In this document: in pieces, positions 16,480 to 25,865 of the stretch
Layout: every line of letters begins with the position of its first letter
How positions within the stretch are numbered: position 1 is the stretch's first letter
Assembly (NCBI GenBank): GCA_031295385.1
Contig: JAUMOL010000007.1
Coordinates: 124,001-188,000, forward strand
Source of the DNA: Collinsella sp.
Lineage (GTDB): Bacteria; Actinomycetota; Coriobacteriia; Coriobacteriales; Coriobacteriaceae
DNA: 64,000 bases
Direction of reading: 5' to 3'
Notes under the pieces: model-generated
What the model was told of the DNA's origin: nothing
The model's database searches: none
What the model saw: only the letters and a program-made list of their open reading frames with translations
Position numbers and translations under genes: made by a program

Positions 16480-19146
16480 ATGACACCTCTCGCAAAACGT
16501 CTCCCGCGCGAGCTGCGCCGCAATATCGGCAAGTACCTGGGCATCTTTTTGCTTATGTGCGGAAGCATCGCTCTCACCTCGGGTTTTTTGCTCGCGGCGC
16601 ATTCCATCGGTTGCCTTATCGACGACATGCGCGATGCGTACACGATTGAGGACGGTCGCGTAACGACCTCCTTCGAGGCCACCGACGACCAGCTCAAGGC
16701 CGCCGAAGACGCCGCTAGTGACGTCGGCGGTGTTACGTTCTACAAGAATTTCTCCATTGACGCCGTCATCAAAAAGACCGCCGGCGACGATGGCACCAAG
16801 CGCACGCTGCGCACCTATGCGCACCGCACCAAGGTCGATATCGCGTCCTACTGTGAGGGCAAGGAGCCCAAGACGGATGACGAGGTGGCCGTCGACCGTG
16901 TCTTTGCCACCAATAACAGCCTGTCCGTGGGCGATAAAGTCGAGCTCGAGGGTCGCGCCTACACCATCTGCGGCATCATGACCCAGCCCGATAGCCAGGC
17001 GCTGTTCCTCAACAATTCGGACTTTACTGTGAACACCATCACCTATGGCGTGGCCGAGGTCACCGACGCCGGCTTTGCCGCGCTCGAGGATGTCGGCGGC
17101 GCGCCCGCCTACACCTACTCCTTTACCTTTACCGATCGCGACCTCCCCACCGCGGATCGCATCGATGCGGAGCAGGATATGGTCGAGGCACTGACCGATG
17201 CCGATGCGCGCGTGGATGACCTCATCGACGCCGATTCCAATCAGGGCATTGGCTATGCGCGCGACGACGTGGACGGCGACTCTACGATGTGGATGACGCT
17301 GCTCGACATTATCATCGTGATCATGGCGTTTGTCTTTGTGGTCCTTACCGACGCCACCATCGAGGAGGAGAGCGCCATCATCGGCACGCTGCTCGCCAGC
17401 GGCTATCGTCGTCGCGAGATTGTGCTGCACTACCTGGCGCTTCCCGCCATCGTAGGCGTGGTCGCGGCGCTGCTGGGCACCGCGCTCGGCATTGCGTTCT
17501 TTACCGAGCCTATGCGTAGCCTGTATTACGGCTCGTACAGCCTGCCGCCCTTCCAGGTGTACTGGAGCTGGGAGATCTTTGTGAAGTGCGCCGTGGTTCC
17601 CGCTGCCGCGCTCATCCTCATTACGCTGGTGGGCCTGCTTCGCAAGATGGGCAAGACGCCGTTGCAGTTCCTTCGCCACGAGGCGAGCGGCAAGTCGGGT
17701 ACCAAGCGCGGTCTGCAGCTGTCGGAACGCATGGGTTTTGTTTCCCGCTTCCGCTTGCGTATCTTCCTGCGCAACCTGGGCAACTTCGCCACGCTCTTCG
17801 TGGGCATTGCATTTGCGTCGCTGCTGCTGCTCTTTGGCCTGGCGATTCTGCCCACGATGACGCACTACGCGGACAACCTCGAGACGAGCCTGGTCGCCGA
17901 GCACCAGTACACGCTCAAGGCTCCGCTGGAGCTCGAGGGCACCGCCGAGGAGCGCGAGCAATGGTCAGCACTCGAGCGCTTGCAGTCGGTTGACGGCGCG
18001 CTGCTTTCCGCCGCCCAGGATGCCGATGACGAGCTCGATGACGCGGCCGATGCGGCGCAGGCGGCAGCCGATGCCGCGACCGCATCTCCGTCTGCCGAGA
18101 GCCTGACCGCAGCGCAGGATGCGCTTGCCAAGGTCCAGGACAAGAAGGATGCGCTTTATGCGCGCCTCGATGACCTTGCCGATGCCCTCGGCTGTGACCG
18201 CGACGAGGCTATCGACCTGATCGACAAGGCCTCTAAGATCGACACCGACAACGACGATATCCACCCGGTCAATACGACCGACAACGGCGCGGGCGCAATC
18301 GCGCAGGCCGAGAAATATGCCGTTTACCAGCTGCAATACAACCGCGGCGATGGTAATGGCGAGGAGACGATTTCCGTCTACGGCATCTCGCCCGATTCGC
18401 GCTATTGGAAAGACCTCAACGTGGGCGATGGGCGCGTCGTCTTTGGCGGCGGTCTGCTCGATAAGTTTGGCTGGAGCGAGGGCCAGAAGGTCACGCTCAG
18501 CGACAAGTACGAGGGCGAGCATTATTCCCTTGAGTACGCGGGCAAGGATTGTGCCTGGGGCTCAAAGTCGGACATGAATATCTATATGAGTGTCGACGAC
18601 TTTAACGAGCTGTTCGGCAACGACGCCGCCTATTTTAACGGCTATGTGAGCAACGAGAAGCTCGACCTCGACGCGCGCTACTTTGCCGGCGACACCACGC
18701 CCGACGACATGCGTGCCGTGGGCGACCAGTTCATCGGCATGATGAGCAAAATGATTGGCATGATGGTTGGGCTTGCGGTGTTCATCTTCTTGCTGTTTAT
18801 GTATCTGCTGACCAAGGCTGTGATCGACCACAGCGCCCGCTCGATCAGCTACATGAAAGTCTTTGGCTATCGCGATAGCGAGATCTCGCATCTGTACATC
18901 CGCTCGATCACGCTGTGCGTGGCGGCGTCGCTCGTGCTGAGCCTGCCCGTGATCATCGGCTCGCTCACGGCCATCTTCCGCTCGATGCTGCTCGCCTACA
19001 ACGGCAATATTGAGATCTACGTGCCCGCTTGGTCTATGGCTGCATGCGTCGGCATTGGCTTTGCGACCTACCTGGTCGTGGCGCTGCTACACACGCGCTC
19101 CATCAAGCGCGTGAGCCTCTCCGAGGCGCTGAAGGTCCAGGAATAG
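16480..19146 (+). CDS. FtsX-like ABC transporter permease
   Basis: An 888-residue membrane protein with two FtsX units. The first transmembrane helix is at about 20-40, an extracytoplasmic domain runs to about 270, three helices lie at about 275-390 and a fourth at about 440-460. A second external domain of about 280 residues follows, then three final helices (about 760-880) ending SLSEALKVQE. The second external domain opens with an Ala/Asp-rich helical stretch (about 505-580), probably coiled coil. ATG 16480 was chosen over the in-frame TTG 16465. The substrate cannot be read from the sequence. Confidence 0.85.
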   Translation: MTPLAKRLPRELRRNIGKYLGIFLLMCGSIALTSGFLLAAHSIGCLIDDMRDAYTIEDGRVTTSFEATDDQLKAAEDAASDVGGVTFYKNFSIDAVIKKTAGDDGTKRTLRTYAHRTKVDIASYCEGKEPKTDDEVAVDRVFATNNSLSVGDKVELEGRAYTICGIMTQPDSQALFLNNSDFTVNTITYGVAEVTDAGFAALEDVGGAPAYTYSFTFTDRDLPTADRIDAEQDMVEALTDADARVDDLIDADSNQGIGYARDDVDGDSTMWMTLLDIIIVIMAFVFVVLTDATIEEESAIIGTLLASGYRRREIVLHYLALPAIVGVVAALLGTALGIAFFTEPMRSLYYGSYSLPPFQVYWSWEIFVKCAVVPAAALILITLVGLLRKMGKTPLQFLRHEASGKSGTKRGLQLSERMGFVSRFRLRIFLRNLGNFATLFVGIAFASLLLLFGLAILPTMTHYADNLETSLVAEHQYTLKAPLELEGTAEEREQWSALERLQSVDGALLSAAQDADDELDDAADAAQAAADAATASPSAESLTAAQDALAKVQDKKDALYARLDDLADALGCDRDEAIDLIDKASKIDTDNDDIHPVNTTDNGAGAIAQAEKYAVYQLQYNRGDGNGEETISVYGISPDSRYWKDLNVGDGRVVFGGGLLDKFGWSEGQKVTLSDKYEGEHYSLEYAGKDCAWGSKSDMNIYMSVDDFNELFGNDAAYFNGYVSNEKLDLDARYFAGDTTPDDMRAVGDQFIGMMSKMIGMMVGLAVFIFLLFMYLLTKAVIDHSARSISYMKVFGYRDSEISHLYIRSITLCVAASLVLSLPVIIGSLTAIFRSMLLAYNGNIEIYVPAWSMAACVGIGFATYLVVALLHTRSIKRVSLSEALKVQE

Positions 19147-19160
19147 AGAACCGCCCGCAC

Positions 19161-19199
19161 GCGGGGGCACGAACCGAAGGAAGGGTGCCCCCGCGTTAT
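19161..19199 (+). terminator. Hairpin after the FtsX permease gene
   Basis: The stem GCGGGGGCAC (19161-19170) pairs with GTGCCCCCGC (19185-19194) and is followed by GTTATTT. A reasonable intrinsic terminator between the exporter and the methyltransferase gene. Confidence 0.6.
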
Positions 19200-19265
19200 T
19201 TGCCCGCCAGGCCCGACGTGGGCAAACGCGCGCAACGTCAGACTTCCCCGAGCAGAAGGAGACCC

Positions 19266-19910
19266 ATGGCAAGATCGGCAGAGGAGCTCAAGCAGCTCTC
19301 CATCAAGGAGTTCACCGAGGCGGCAAAGGTCTACGAATCCGGCCATGCCGGCATTTACGAGATGTGCAAGGACGACTATCCGCAAATGCTCGAGGAGCTT
19401 GAGCTCGAACCGTTCGAGGACGCGCTCGACGTGGGCTGTGGAACCGGAGCCGCCCCAGAACTGCTCCACGCCCGGTACCCCAGCAAGCACTTGACTGGAC
19501 TCGACCTCACACCCGGGATGATCGACGTCGCTCGGGCAAAGCAGCTCGATAACGTCAGCTTTGTCGTCGGAGACGCGGAGGCACTGCCCTTCGAGCCCCG
19601 GAGCTTCGACGCCGTGCTCTGCTCCAACAGCTTCCACCACTACCCGCATCCGGAGAGGTTTTTCGCCGAGGTGGCACGCGTCCTTCGGCCCGGCGGGCGA
19701 CTGGTCCTTCGCGACTACACCTCGAACGATGTCGCGGTCTGGCTCATGAACAACATCGAGCTACCGCTGGCACGCCTCTTGGGCCATGGCGACGTGCGCA
19801 TCCTCAAGCTGTCCGAGCTACGCGCGCTCGTCGAGGAATTCGGGCTCACCCCGCTCAAGCTCGAGGCACAGAAGGGATTCCGCGCGCATCTGGTCGCGCG
19901 AAAGGGCTAG
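19266..19910 (+). CDS. Class I SAM-dependent methyltransferase
   Basis: A 214-residue Methyltransf_11-type enzyme. Motif I is LDVGCGTGAAPELL, the acidic loop after strand 2 is GLDLTPGMID, motif II region is VVGDAEALPF, and the post-II motif is VLCSNSFHHYPHPERFF. VLRPGGRLVLRDY follows. Substrate is unknown; relatives include UbiE-like and small-molecule methyltransferases. ATG 19266 follows AGAAGGAG. It is a single-gene unit between a terminator and a repeat-rich gap. Confidence 0.82.
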   Translation: MARSAEELKQLSIKEFTEAAKVYESGHAGIYEMCKDDYPQMLEELELEPFEDALDVGCGTGAAPELLHARYPSKHLTGLDLTPGMIDVARAKQLDNVSFVVGDAEALPFEPRSFDAVLCSNSFHHYPHPERFFAEVARVLRPGGRLVLRDYTSNDVAVWLMNNIELPLARLLGHGDVRILKLSELRALVEEFGLTPLKLEAQKGFRAHLVARKG

Positions 19911-20140
19911 CGGTCCGCGCCAGGACGCTCCGTCACGCCAGGGCACGCCGTCAACGCCGCCACACCAGGGCACGCCATCAAACCAGATTGTGGCCACGCT
20001 AGAACGCGCCGCCAAACCAAGGCGCGCCGCCACAAACGTGACGGCGCGTCCCTAGCTGCCAGGTGGCGAGGCACTCATTTAAGTCCGTCCCCAATGAGTG
20101 GTTTCAGTCATTTAAGTCTGTCCCCAATGACTGGGTGCCG
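19911..20140. repeat. Repeat-rich gap: short tandem units and two GGGGACG-family repeats
   Basis: No gene is evident here. The unit CCAGGGCACGCC(G/A)TCAA occurs twice (about 19938 and 19966), with looser related copies around it. Two copies of the dispersed palindrome follow at 20072-20100 and 20105-20133. The first has ACTCATT/AATGAGT arms and the second AGTCATT/AATGACT arms, so both halves changed together. Confidence 0.6.
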
Positions 20141-20143
20141 TAC

Positions 20144-20174
20144 TTGACTTTAACTCTGCTTTAACTGGTACCAT
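20144..20174 (+). promoter_or_regulatory. Possible promoter for the DUF362 gene
   Basis: TTGACT (20144-20149) and TACCAT (20169-20174) are separated by 19 bp, with TGG before the -10. It lies 43 bp upstream of the ATG. The spacing is longer than optimal. Confidence 0.35.
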
Positions 20175-20216
20175 CCTCTATGTCTGTAACGCCATATAGA
20201 CCGAGGGGATATATCT

Positions 20217-21422
20217 ATGACCGTAACTGCACCCGCAGCACCCGCTAAGGTGTACTTCACCAACCTGCGCACGCATGCTCGCGAGAGCCAGCTCGACAAG
20301 CTCAAGCGCCTCATTCGTCACGCCGGAATTGAGCAGATCGACTTTGAGAACAAGTTCGTTGCCATCAAGATTCACTTTGGCGAGCTGGGCAACCTGAGCT
20401 TTTTGCGCCCCAACTACGCCCGCGCCGTCGCGGATGTCGTGAAGGAGCTTGGCGGCAAGCCCTTCCTCACCGACTGCAACACGCTCTATGTCGGTAGCCG
20501 CAAAAACGCGCTCGAGCACATCGACACCGCCTACCAGAACGGCTTTACCCCGTATGCCACGGGTTGCCAGATCATCATCGCCGACGGCCTCAAGGGCACC
20601 GACGAGGCGCTCGTCCCGGTCGAGGGCGGCGAGTACGTGCGCGAGGCCAAGATTGGTCAGGCTCTCATGGACGCCGATATCGTGATCAGCCTCACCCACT
20701 TTAAGGGCCATGAGCAGGCCGGCTTTGGCGGCGCCATGAAGAACCTGGGTATGGGAGGCGGCAGCCGTGCCGGCAAGATGGAGCAGCATGCCGCCGGCAA
20801 GCCGAACGTCTCGACCGAGCACTGCGTTGGCTGCCGTGCCTGCGAAAAGATTTGCGCGCACAACGCTGTCTCGTTCGACGGCACCCGCGAGCGCGAGCTT
20901 GCCAGCGGCGCTACTCGCACGGTGCGCGTGGCCACCATCGACCACGATCGCTGCGTGGGCTGCGGCCGCTGCATTGCGGCGTGCAACCAGGACTGCATCA
21001 AGCCCGGCTATGACGCCGCGGCCGACGTGCTCAACTGCAAGATCGCCGAGTATACAAAGGCCGTTGTCGACGGCCGCCCGAGCTTCCACATCTCGCTTGC
21101 CATGGACATCAGTCCCAACTGCGACTGCCATCCCGAAAACGACACACCTATCGTCAACGACATCGGCATGTTCGCGAGCTTCGACCCGGTCGCCATCGAC
21201 CAGGCCTGCGCCGATGCCGTCATGGCATCCGAGCCGCTGCCCAACACCGAGCTCACCGATAGCGCGGCCAAGATGGAGCACAACCACGAGCATCTGGAGG
21301 GCGAGCAGGCCAAGGACCCCTTCTGCATCACGCATCCCGACACCGACTGGCGCGTGTGCATCGCGCACGCCGAGAAGATCGGCTTGGGCACGAGCGAGTA
21401 CGAGCTCATTGAGGTCAAGTAG
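20217..21422 (+). CDS. DUF362 protein with two 4Fe-4S centres
   Basis: A 401-residue iron-sulfur protein. A DUF362 domain covers most of the chain (KVYFTNLRT..., IHFGELGN, FKGHEQAGFGGAMKNLGMG). A two-cluster ferredoxin module is inserted at about residues 200-265 with CVGCRACEKICAHNAV and CVGCGRCIAACNQDC. DUF362 proteins are presumed redox or cofactor-related enzymes; no reaction is assigned. The C-terminus contains a His/Glu stretch (MEHNHEHLEGEQ). It is monocistronic and ends in a bidirectional terminator. Confidence 0.85.
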   Translation: MTVTAPAAPAKVYFTNLRTHARESQLDKLKRLIRHAGIEQIDFENKFVAIKIHFGELGNLSFLRPNYARAVADVVKELGGKPFLTDCNTLYVGSRKNALEHIDTAYQNGFTPYATGCQIIIADGLKGTDEALVPVEGGEYVREAKIGQALMDADIVISLTHFKGHEQAGFGGAMKNLGMGGGSRAGKMEQHAAGKPNVSTEHCVGCRACEKICAHNAVSFDGTRERELASGATRTVRVATIDHDRCVGCGRCIAACNQDCIKPGYDAAADVLNCKIAEYTKAVVDGRPSFHISLAMDISPNCDCHPENDTPIVNDIGMFASFDPVAIDQACADAVMASEPLPNTELTDSAAKMEHNHEHLEGEQAKDPFCITHPDTDWRVCIAHAEKIGLGTSEYELIEVK

Positions 21423-21470
21423 CACCTGTCTATTGGACATATCAAGCGCTTTTATAGCGCAACGTTAGCA

Positions 21471-21509
21471 AAAGCCGCCCGTGAGCACAGCGCTCATGGG
21501 CGGCTTTTT
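21471..21509. terminator. Bidirectional terminator between convergent genes
   Basis: AAAGCCGCCCGTGAGC (21471-21486) pairs with GCTCATGGGCGGCTTT (21492-21507), giving U-runs on both strands. It separates the DUF362 gene from the convergent hydrolase gene. Confidence 0.8.
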
Positions 21510-21553
21510 GGAAGTGCTAGGGGGTCAGATAGACCAGTAAACCGTCCTATTTC

Positions 21554-22519
21554 CTAAAAATACTCGTCGAGGAAGTTGTCGACCGTGTTCCAGTAGAGTT
21601 CGGGGTCGACCTGCGCGCTCTTGGCGTGGGTGGCGCCATGGACGGTGAGCTTTTGCTTGACCTTGCTGGCGCACGCGTCGTAGTTTTGGTCGAGCATGCT
21701 GTACGGCACAAAGGTGTCTTGGTCACCGTGGATAAACAGCATGGGAACCGTCGCGCGCTTGAGTTGTTCCACGCTGCTCGCCTTATGAAAGTCGTAGCCC
21801 GCGCGCACGTTGCATACCAGGTTTGCTACATCGAGCAAGGGAAAGCTGGGCAGACCGAACACGTCCTTGAGCTGCAGAGAAAACTCGTCCCAAACACTTG
21901 TATAACCGCAGTCCTCGATAATGCATTTCACGTTTGCGGGCAGAGATTCCCCCGCGACGTTCATGGCGGTTGCCGCACCCATCGACTCGCCAAAGACCAG
22001 GATGCGCGCCTCGGGGTCAGCCTGAACGATTCGCTCGATCCATGCGACGATGTCGAGGCGCTCGGGCCAGCCCATGCCGATATAGTCGCCGCCGGAGCGC
22101 TCGTGGGCGCGGGCGGCAGGCGCGAGCACGTTCATGCCACGGTCGTGGAAGCGCTTGGCGTATCGAGCCATGCCGATGGGCTCGTTGGTATATCCATGCA
22201 GGCAGACGGCGTAATCGTGGGTGTTCTCCGAGGCAGTAAAATACCAGGCGGCGAGCTCGGTTCCGTCATCTGCGGTGAGGCCGCTGCTCTCGCGGTTCTC
22301 TTTAAACCATGCCCGCGCCTCGGCATCCTCGGCATCCGGCTGCTCACTTTCTTTGTCGTTCTTGCTATCCTGCATCATCTTCATGGTGTATGGCGCGCGG
22401 GGATTCAGCGCGAAGTCAAACAGAAAGTTGCCGGCAAATCCGAGCAGCGCAACGACAGCCACCAGTGCAACGATGCCGGCTATCTTGAGCTTTCGATGGG
22501 AACGTGCGTTTTGAGACAT
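21554..22519 (-). CDS. Membrane-anchored alpha/beta hydrolase
   Basis: A 321-residue alpha/beta-fold hydrolase. A single N-terminal transmembrane segment (about 12-36, IVALVAVVALLGFAGNFLF) leaves the catalytic domain outside. The nucleophile elbow is GESMG, the acid is in FIHGDQDTFV and the His in HGATHAKS, and the oxyanion strand is YAVCLHGYTN. A BAAT- or YqkD-like hydrolase is the closest description; no substrate can be assigned. The 5' region is AT-rich with imperfect inverted repeats (GATGTTAATACATC, GTTGATGCGTCAAC) that may be regulatory. Confidence 0.82.
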   Translation of the reverse strand: MSQNARSHRKLKIAGIVALVAVVALLGFAGNFLFDFALNPRAPYTMKMMQDSKNDKESEQPDAEDAEARAWFKENRESSGLTADDGTELAAWYFTASENTHDYAVCLHGYTNEPIGMARYAKRFHDRGMNVLAPAARAHERSGGDYIGMGWPERLDIVAWIERIVQADPEARILVFGESMGAATAMNVAGESLPANVKCIIEDCGYTSVWDEFSLQLKDVFGLPSFPLLDVANLVCNVRAGYDFHKASSVEQLKRATVPMLFIHGDQDTFVPYSMLDQNYDACASKVKQKLTVHGATHAKSAQVDPELYWNTVDNFLDEYF

Positions 22520-22705
22520 AAGAAGCTTTCCTATAAGATGTTAATACATCAACATTTAATGCAAGCGCATTATGGACGTTCGCCGTTGATGCGTCAACAG
22601 GCAAAGAATGGGTAAACGAAAGGTCACGTATGGTGCAAATTTCGCACGTACCTAGACGCTTTGATATAGTGTTGAGAACTCTTTACGTTGGAGGATGTAA
22701 CCGGC

Positions 22706-23389
22706 ATGTCCGATTCGAGCGACAGTTCTAAGCCGCGACCCAAGACCGCGGCCGTTCCACACTACACGGTGGGTGAGGAGATCATGAACTCCGTCACCCA
22801 TGGTGTCGGCTGCCTGTTGGGTATCGCGGGCCTGGTGCTCCTGATCGTATTCGCCGCCCTGCGCGGCGGAGGCCCGGCCCACATGGCCGCGGCAATTGTC
22901 TATGGCGTCAGCATTATCCTCGAATACCTAGCCTCCACGCTCTACCACGCGATTCAGCCCGCGCGCGCCAAGCGCGTGTTTCGCATCATCGATCACAGCT
23001 GCATCTACCTGCTCATAGCCGGCAGCTATACGCCGTTTTGCCTCATCACGCTCGCAAACGACGGCGGCGCTGTGCTGTTCTTTGCCGTATGGGCCATCGC
23101 CATCATCGGCATCGCCCTCGAGTGCTTCCTGCGCGAGCGCCAGCCGCATTGGGTAAGCGGCCTGGTCTATCTGCTGATGGGCTGGCTCGTTGTCTTTAAG
23201 CTGCCCGAACTTGTGGCGCTGCTCAACCCCGTGGCACTTGCCCTGCTCGCCGTCGGCGGCGTGTGCTACACCGCGGGCGTGCCGTTCTATATCGCCAAAA
23301 ACGTGCGCTATCTGCACAGCGTGTTTCACCTGTGGGTGCTCGCCGGCAGCATCTTCCAGTTCATGGCGGTGATCCTCTTCGTAATCTAG
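22706..23389 (+). CDS. Hemolysin III family membrane protein (YqfA/PAQR)
   Basis: A 227-residue protein with seven predicted helices. The family's metal-site signature is visible: NSVTHGVGC near helix 1, STLYHAIQP, DHSCIYLLIAGSYTPF and the C-terminal HSVFHLWVL. PAQR-type His/Asp ligands are all present. The family name is historical; a role in membrane homeostasis is more likely than haemolysis. I chose ATG 22706 (MSDSSDS), which follows GGAGG, over the TTG at 22688. Confidence 0.85.
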   Translation: MSDSSDSSKPRPKTAAVPHYTVGEEIMNSVTHGVGCLLGIAGLVLLIVFAALRGGGPAHMAAAIVYGVSIILEYLASTLYHAIQPARAKRVFRIIDHSCIYLLIAGSYTPFCLITLANDGGAVLFFAVWAIAIIGIALECFLRERQPHWVSGLVYLLMGWLVVFKLPELVALLNPVALALLAVGGVCYTAGVPFYIAKNVRYLHSVFHLWVLAGSIFQFMAVILFVI

Positions 23390-23497
23390 CGACCACGCCA
23401 GCGCCCGTGCCCCCGCTCGGTCGCCAGTGCAATTGCCGTATCCGCCACCAACGTTTTAATCCGACGTCCCGAATCTTGGAGGTTCGAGAAACTCCCG

Positions 23498-24871
23498 ATG
23501 GACATAACCATCTCCCTTATCACCACCCTCGTTTTGACCCTCATCAACGGCTACTTCTCTATGTCCGAGATGGCGCTCACCACGGCCAAGCGCGCCGTGC
23601 TGGAGCACGAGGCCGAGGAAGGCGACAAACGCGCCGAGCGTGCCATTAAGCTAGCTGCCGACTCCGACCAGCTGCTCGCCACTATCCAGGTCGCCATCAC
23701 GCTCGTGGGCTTTGCCTCGTCCGCCGTCGCCTCGACGAGTCTGTCCGACCCGCTCGCCACGTGGCTCATGAGCTTTGGCATCGCGCCGCTCTCCGCCATC
23801 GCGCGCGGCCTGGCGCCGGTCATCATCACCGTCGCGGTCGCCTTCGTGTCCATCGTGATTGGCGAGCTTGTGCCCAAGCGCATCGGCCTGGCCAATGCCG
23901 AGGGCGTATCCAAGCAGGTCGTGGGACCGTTGTCATTTTTCCAAAAGATCGCCCGTCCGCTTGTGTGGCTGACTGGCGCTTGCTCCGATGGCCTGGCCCG
24001 CATCCTGCGCATCAAGAGCGCCGACGACCGCCAGAACGTCTCGGAGGAGGAGATCAAGTACATGGTCTCGGAGCAGGACGACCTGCTCGACGAGGAAAAG
24101 CGCATGATCCACGAGATCTTCGATCTAGGCGACACCGTTGCCCGCGAGGTCATGGTGCCGCGCGTGGACACCACCATGTGCGAGGACGACGAGACGGTCG
24201 CCGACGTGTTGTCCACCATGCGCCAGACCGGCTTCAGCCGCATCCCCGTCTATCACGAGGATCCCGACAACGTCGCGGGCATCGCGCACATCAAGGACCT
24301 GATCCAGCCCGCGCTCGACGGCAAGGGCGACCAGCCCATCGCCAGCTATTTGCGCGACGCCACCTTTGTACCCGACACCAAGGACATCCTGCCGCTGCTG
24401 TCCGAGATGCAGACCTCGCACGACCAGATCGTGGTGGTCGTGGACGAGTACGGCGGCACGGCCGGCATCATCACCATCGAGGACATCGTCGAGGAGATCG
24501 TCGGCGAGATCGAGGACGAGTTCGACCCCGACAACAAGTATCTCACGCGCCTTTCGCGCCGCGAGTGGCTCGTTGATGGGCGTTTTTCGTGCGATGACGC
24601 GATTGAGCTTGGTTGGCCGCTCGAGGAAAGCGATGATTATGAGACCATCGCCGGCTGGATCTTGGAGCTTTGTGACTCGGTGCCCGACATCGGAGAGGTG
24701 TTTGAGGTCGCGGGGTACAAGTTTAAAGTGCAGTCGATGCGTGGCCAGCGCATCTCGCTCATTCGCGTGATTGCTCCGGCCGAAACCGATAAGAAGGATT
24801 CCGAGTCTTCGGCAGAGAAGCCGGCGGCGTCGGGTGCGGGCTCTGTGGATCCGCACGATGGCGACGAGTAG
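23498..24871 (+). CDS. CNNM/HlyC-type membrane protein with CBS pair
   Basis: A 457-residue protein. The DUF21 (CNNM) membrane domain (about 1-185) contains TLINGYFSMSEMALTTAKRA. A CBS pair (about 205-330) includes REVMVPRVDTTMCEDDE and DEYGGTAGIITIEDIVEEIVGEIEDEFD. A CorC_HlyC domain (about 345-430) and an acidic tail follow. Bacterial relatives export Mg2+/Co2+ or sense Mg-ATP, which fits the other magnesium genes here. The GGAGG site is 14 nt from ATG 23498, unusually far, with no better start in frame. Confidence 0.87.
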   Translation: MDITISLITTLVLTLINGYFSMSEMALTTAKRAVLEHEAEEGDKRAERAIKLAADSDQLLATIQVAITLVGFASSAVASTSLSDPLATWLMSFGIAPLSAIARGLAPVIITVAVAFVSIVIGELVPKRIGLANAEGVSKQVVGPLSFFQKIARPLVWLTGACSDGLARILRIKSADDRQNVSEEEIKYMVSEQDDLLDEEKRMIHEIFDLGDTVAREVMVPRVDTTMCEDDETVADVLSTMRQTGFSRIPVYHEDPDNVAGIAHIKDLIQPALDGKGDQPIASYLRDATFVPDTKDILPLLSEMQTSHDQIVVVVDEYGGTAGIITIEDIVEEIVGEIEDEFDPDNKYLTRLSRREWLVDGRFSCDDAIELGWPLEESDDYETIAGWILELCDSVPDIGEVFEVAGYKFKVQSMRGQRISLIRVIAPAETDKKDSESSAEKPAASGAGSVDPHDGDE

Positions 24872-24895
24872 GGCAAGGAAGAGTAGGGGAGAGTT

Positions 24896-25729
24896 ATGGC
24901 AGGCCTGTTCAACATCCTTAAGGTCACCGTCAGCGAGGACAAGATCTGCGCGCATGTGCTGGTGAACCCCGGCATGCCGCTCATGACCTCGGAGGACATC
25001 GAGGCCACGGCGCGCGTGTACTACCTGGTGCCGGCGATTGCCAAGCACCTGTGCCTGGGCGATTCTGGCCGCGAGTTCCAGGACTGCATGGGCCAGACCG
25101 AGCTCTGCCACCTGCTGGAGCACGTGACGGTCGAGCTCATGAACGAGACCGGGCTTGCCGGCAGCATCTCGTGCGGCCGCACGCGCGTAAGCGAGCACGA
25201 CGAGCGCGTTTTTGAGGTTGAGCTTTCGTGCCCCGACGACGCACTGGCCATCGGTGCGCTGTCGTCGGCGACCTTTATGATGGACTGGGCGTACCTGCAC
25301 GCCGACCAGCCTGTCCCCGACGTGGAAGGCACGGTCGCGGGCCTGCGCAACCTGGTACTGGGCATGCGCGCCGAGGCCGAGGGCAAGGATCCTCACGAGG
25401 CCGTCGCCGCTGCGAACGGCGAAGATACTGCCGAGGACGAGGGCGCTGACGAGGGCGATGTGCCGGTCGACGCCGAGCCCGTTGCCGATGCGACCGCCGA
25501 GCCCGTTCCCACCGAGCCCCAAGGCGTCCCCAACTTTGACGATGAGCCCCAGGTGGCGATTGATACCGAGGGCGCGGTTGCCGAGAACCACGAGGCCTCC
25601 GCTGCCGTCTTTGGCGGTGCGGCGACGGTTCCGGCAGGGCCTGCGCATGAGGGCGGCCTGCCGCTCGTGGACGGCGCCGGCGAGGACCCGGGTGCCACGG
25701 TGGCCATGCCGGCTATGCCTCAGGAGTAG
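24896..25729 (+). CDS. Stand-alone cyanophycin-synthetase-N-like domain protein with acidic tail
   Basis: 277 residues. The first about 165 resemble the N-terminal domain of cyanophycin synthetase: the sequence CHLLEHVTVELMNETG, then CGRTRVSEHDERVFEVELSC, matches that domain's EHVxLELQ...GRTR...Y/FxVxxE pattern. The ATP-grasp and Mur-ligase domains that make cyanophycin are absent. Residues about 165-277 are Asp/Glu/Ala/Pro-rich and probably disordered. It starts 24 nt after the CNNM gene, so the two are probably cotranscribed. The family assignment comes from remembered motif pattern, not a search, and function is unknown. Confidence 0.5.
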   Translation: MAGLFNILKVTVSEDKICAHVLVNPGMPLMTSEDIEATARVYYLVPAIAKHLCLGDSGREFQDCMGQTELCHLLEHVTVELMNETGLAGSISCGRTRVSEHDERVFEVELSCPDDALAIGALSSATFMMDWAYLHADQPVPDVEGTVAGLRNLVLGMRAEAEGKDPHEAVAAANGEDTAEDEGADEGDVPVDAEPVADATAEPVPTEPQGVPNFDDEPQVAIDTEGAVAENHEASAAVFGGAATVPAGPAHEGGLPLVDGAGEDPGATVAMPAMPQE

Positions 25730-25865
25730 GCCTACGCGTTTATCACCATCACGTACCTGCGCCTTTGCCGTACGCAGATGAGCGGAGCGGCAAGTGATGC
25801 GCTGCGGGTATAATGGACAGCATTCAAACGGTGGGCACCGACGTGCCCGCAGGAGAGGAATGATC

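Noticed and set aside
23498..24871. Haemolysin toxin
   Set aside because: HlyC/CorC names are historical; the DUF21, CBS and CorC_HlyC order marks a CNNM-type membrane protein, not a toxin.
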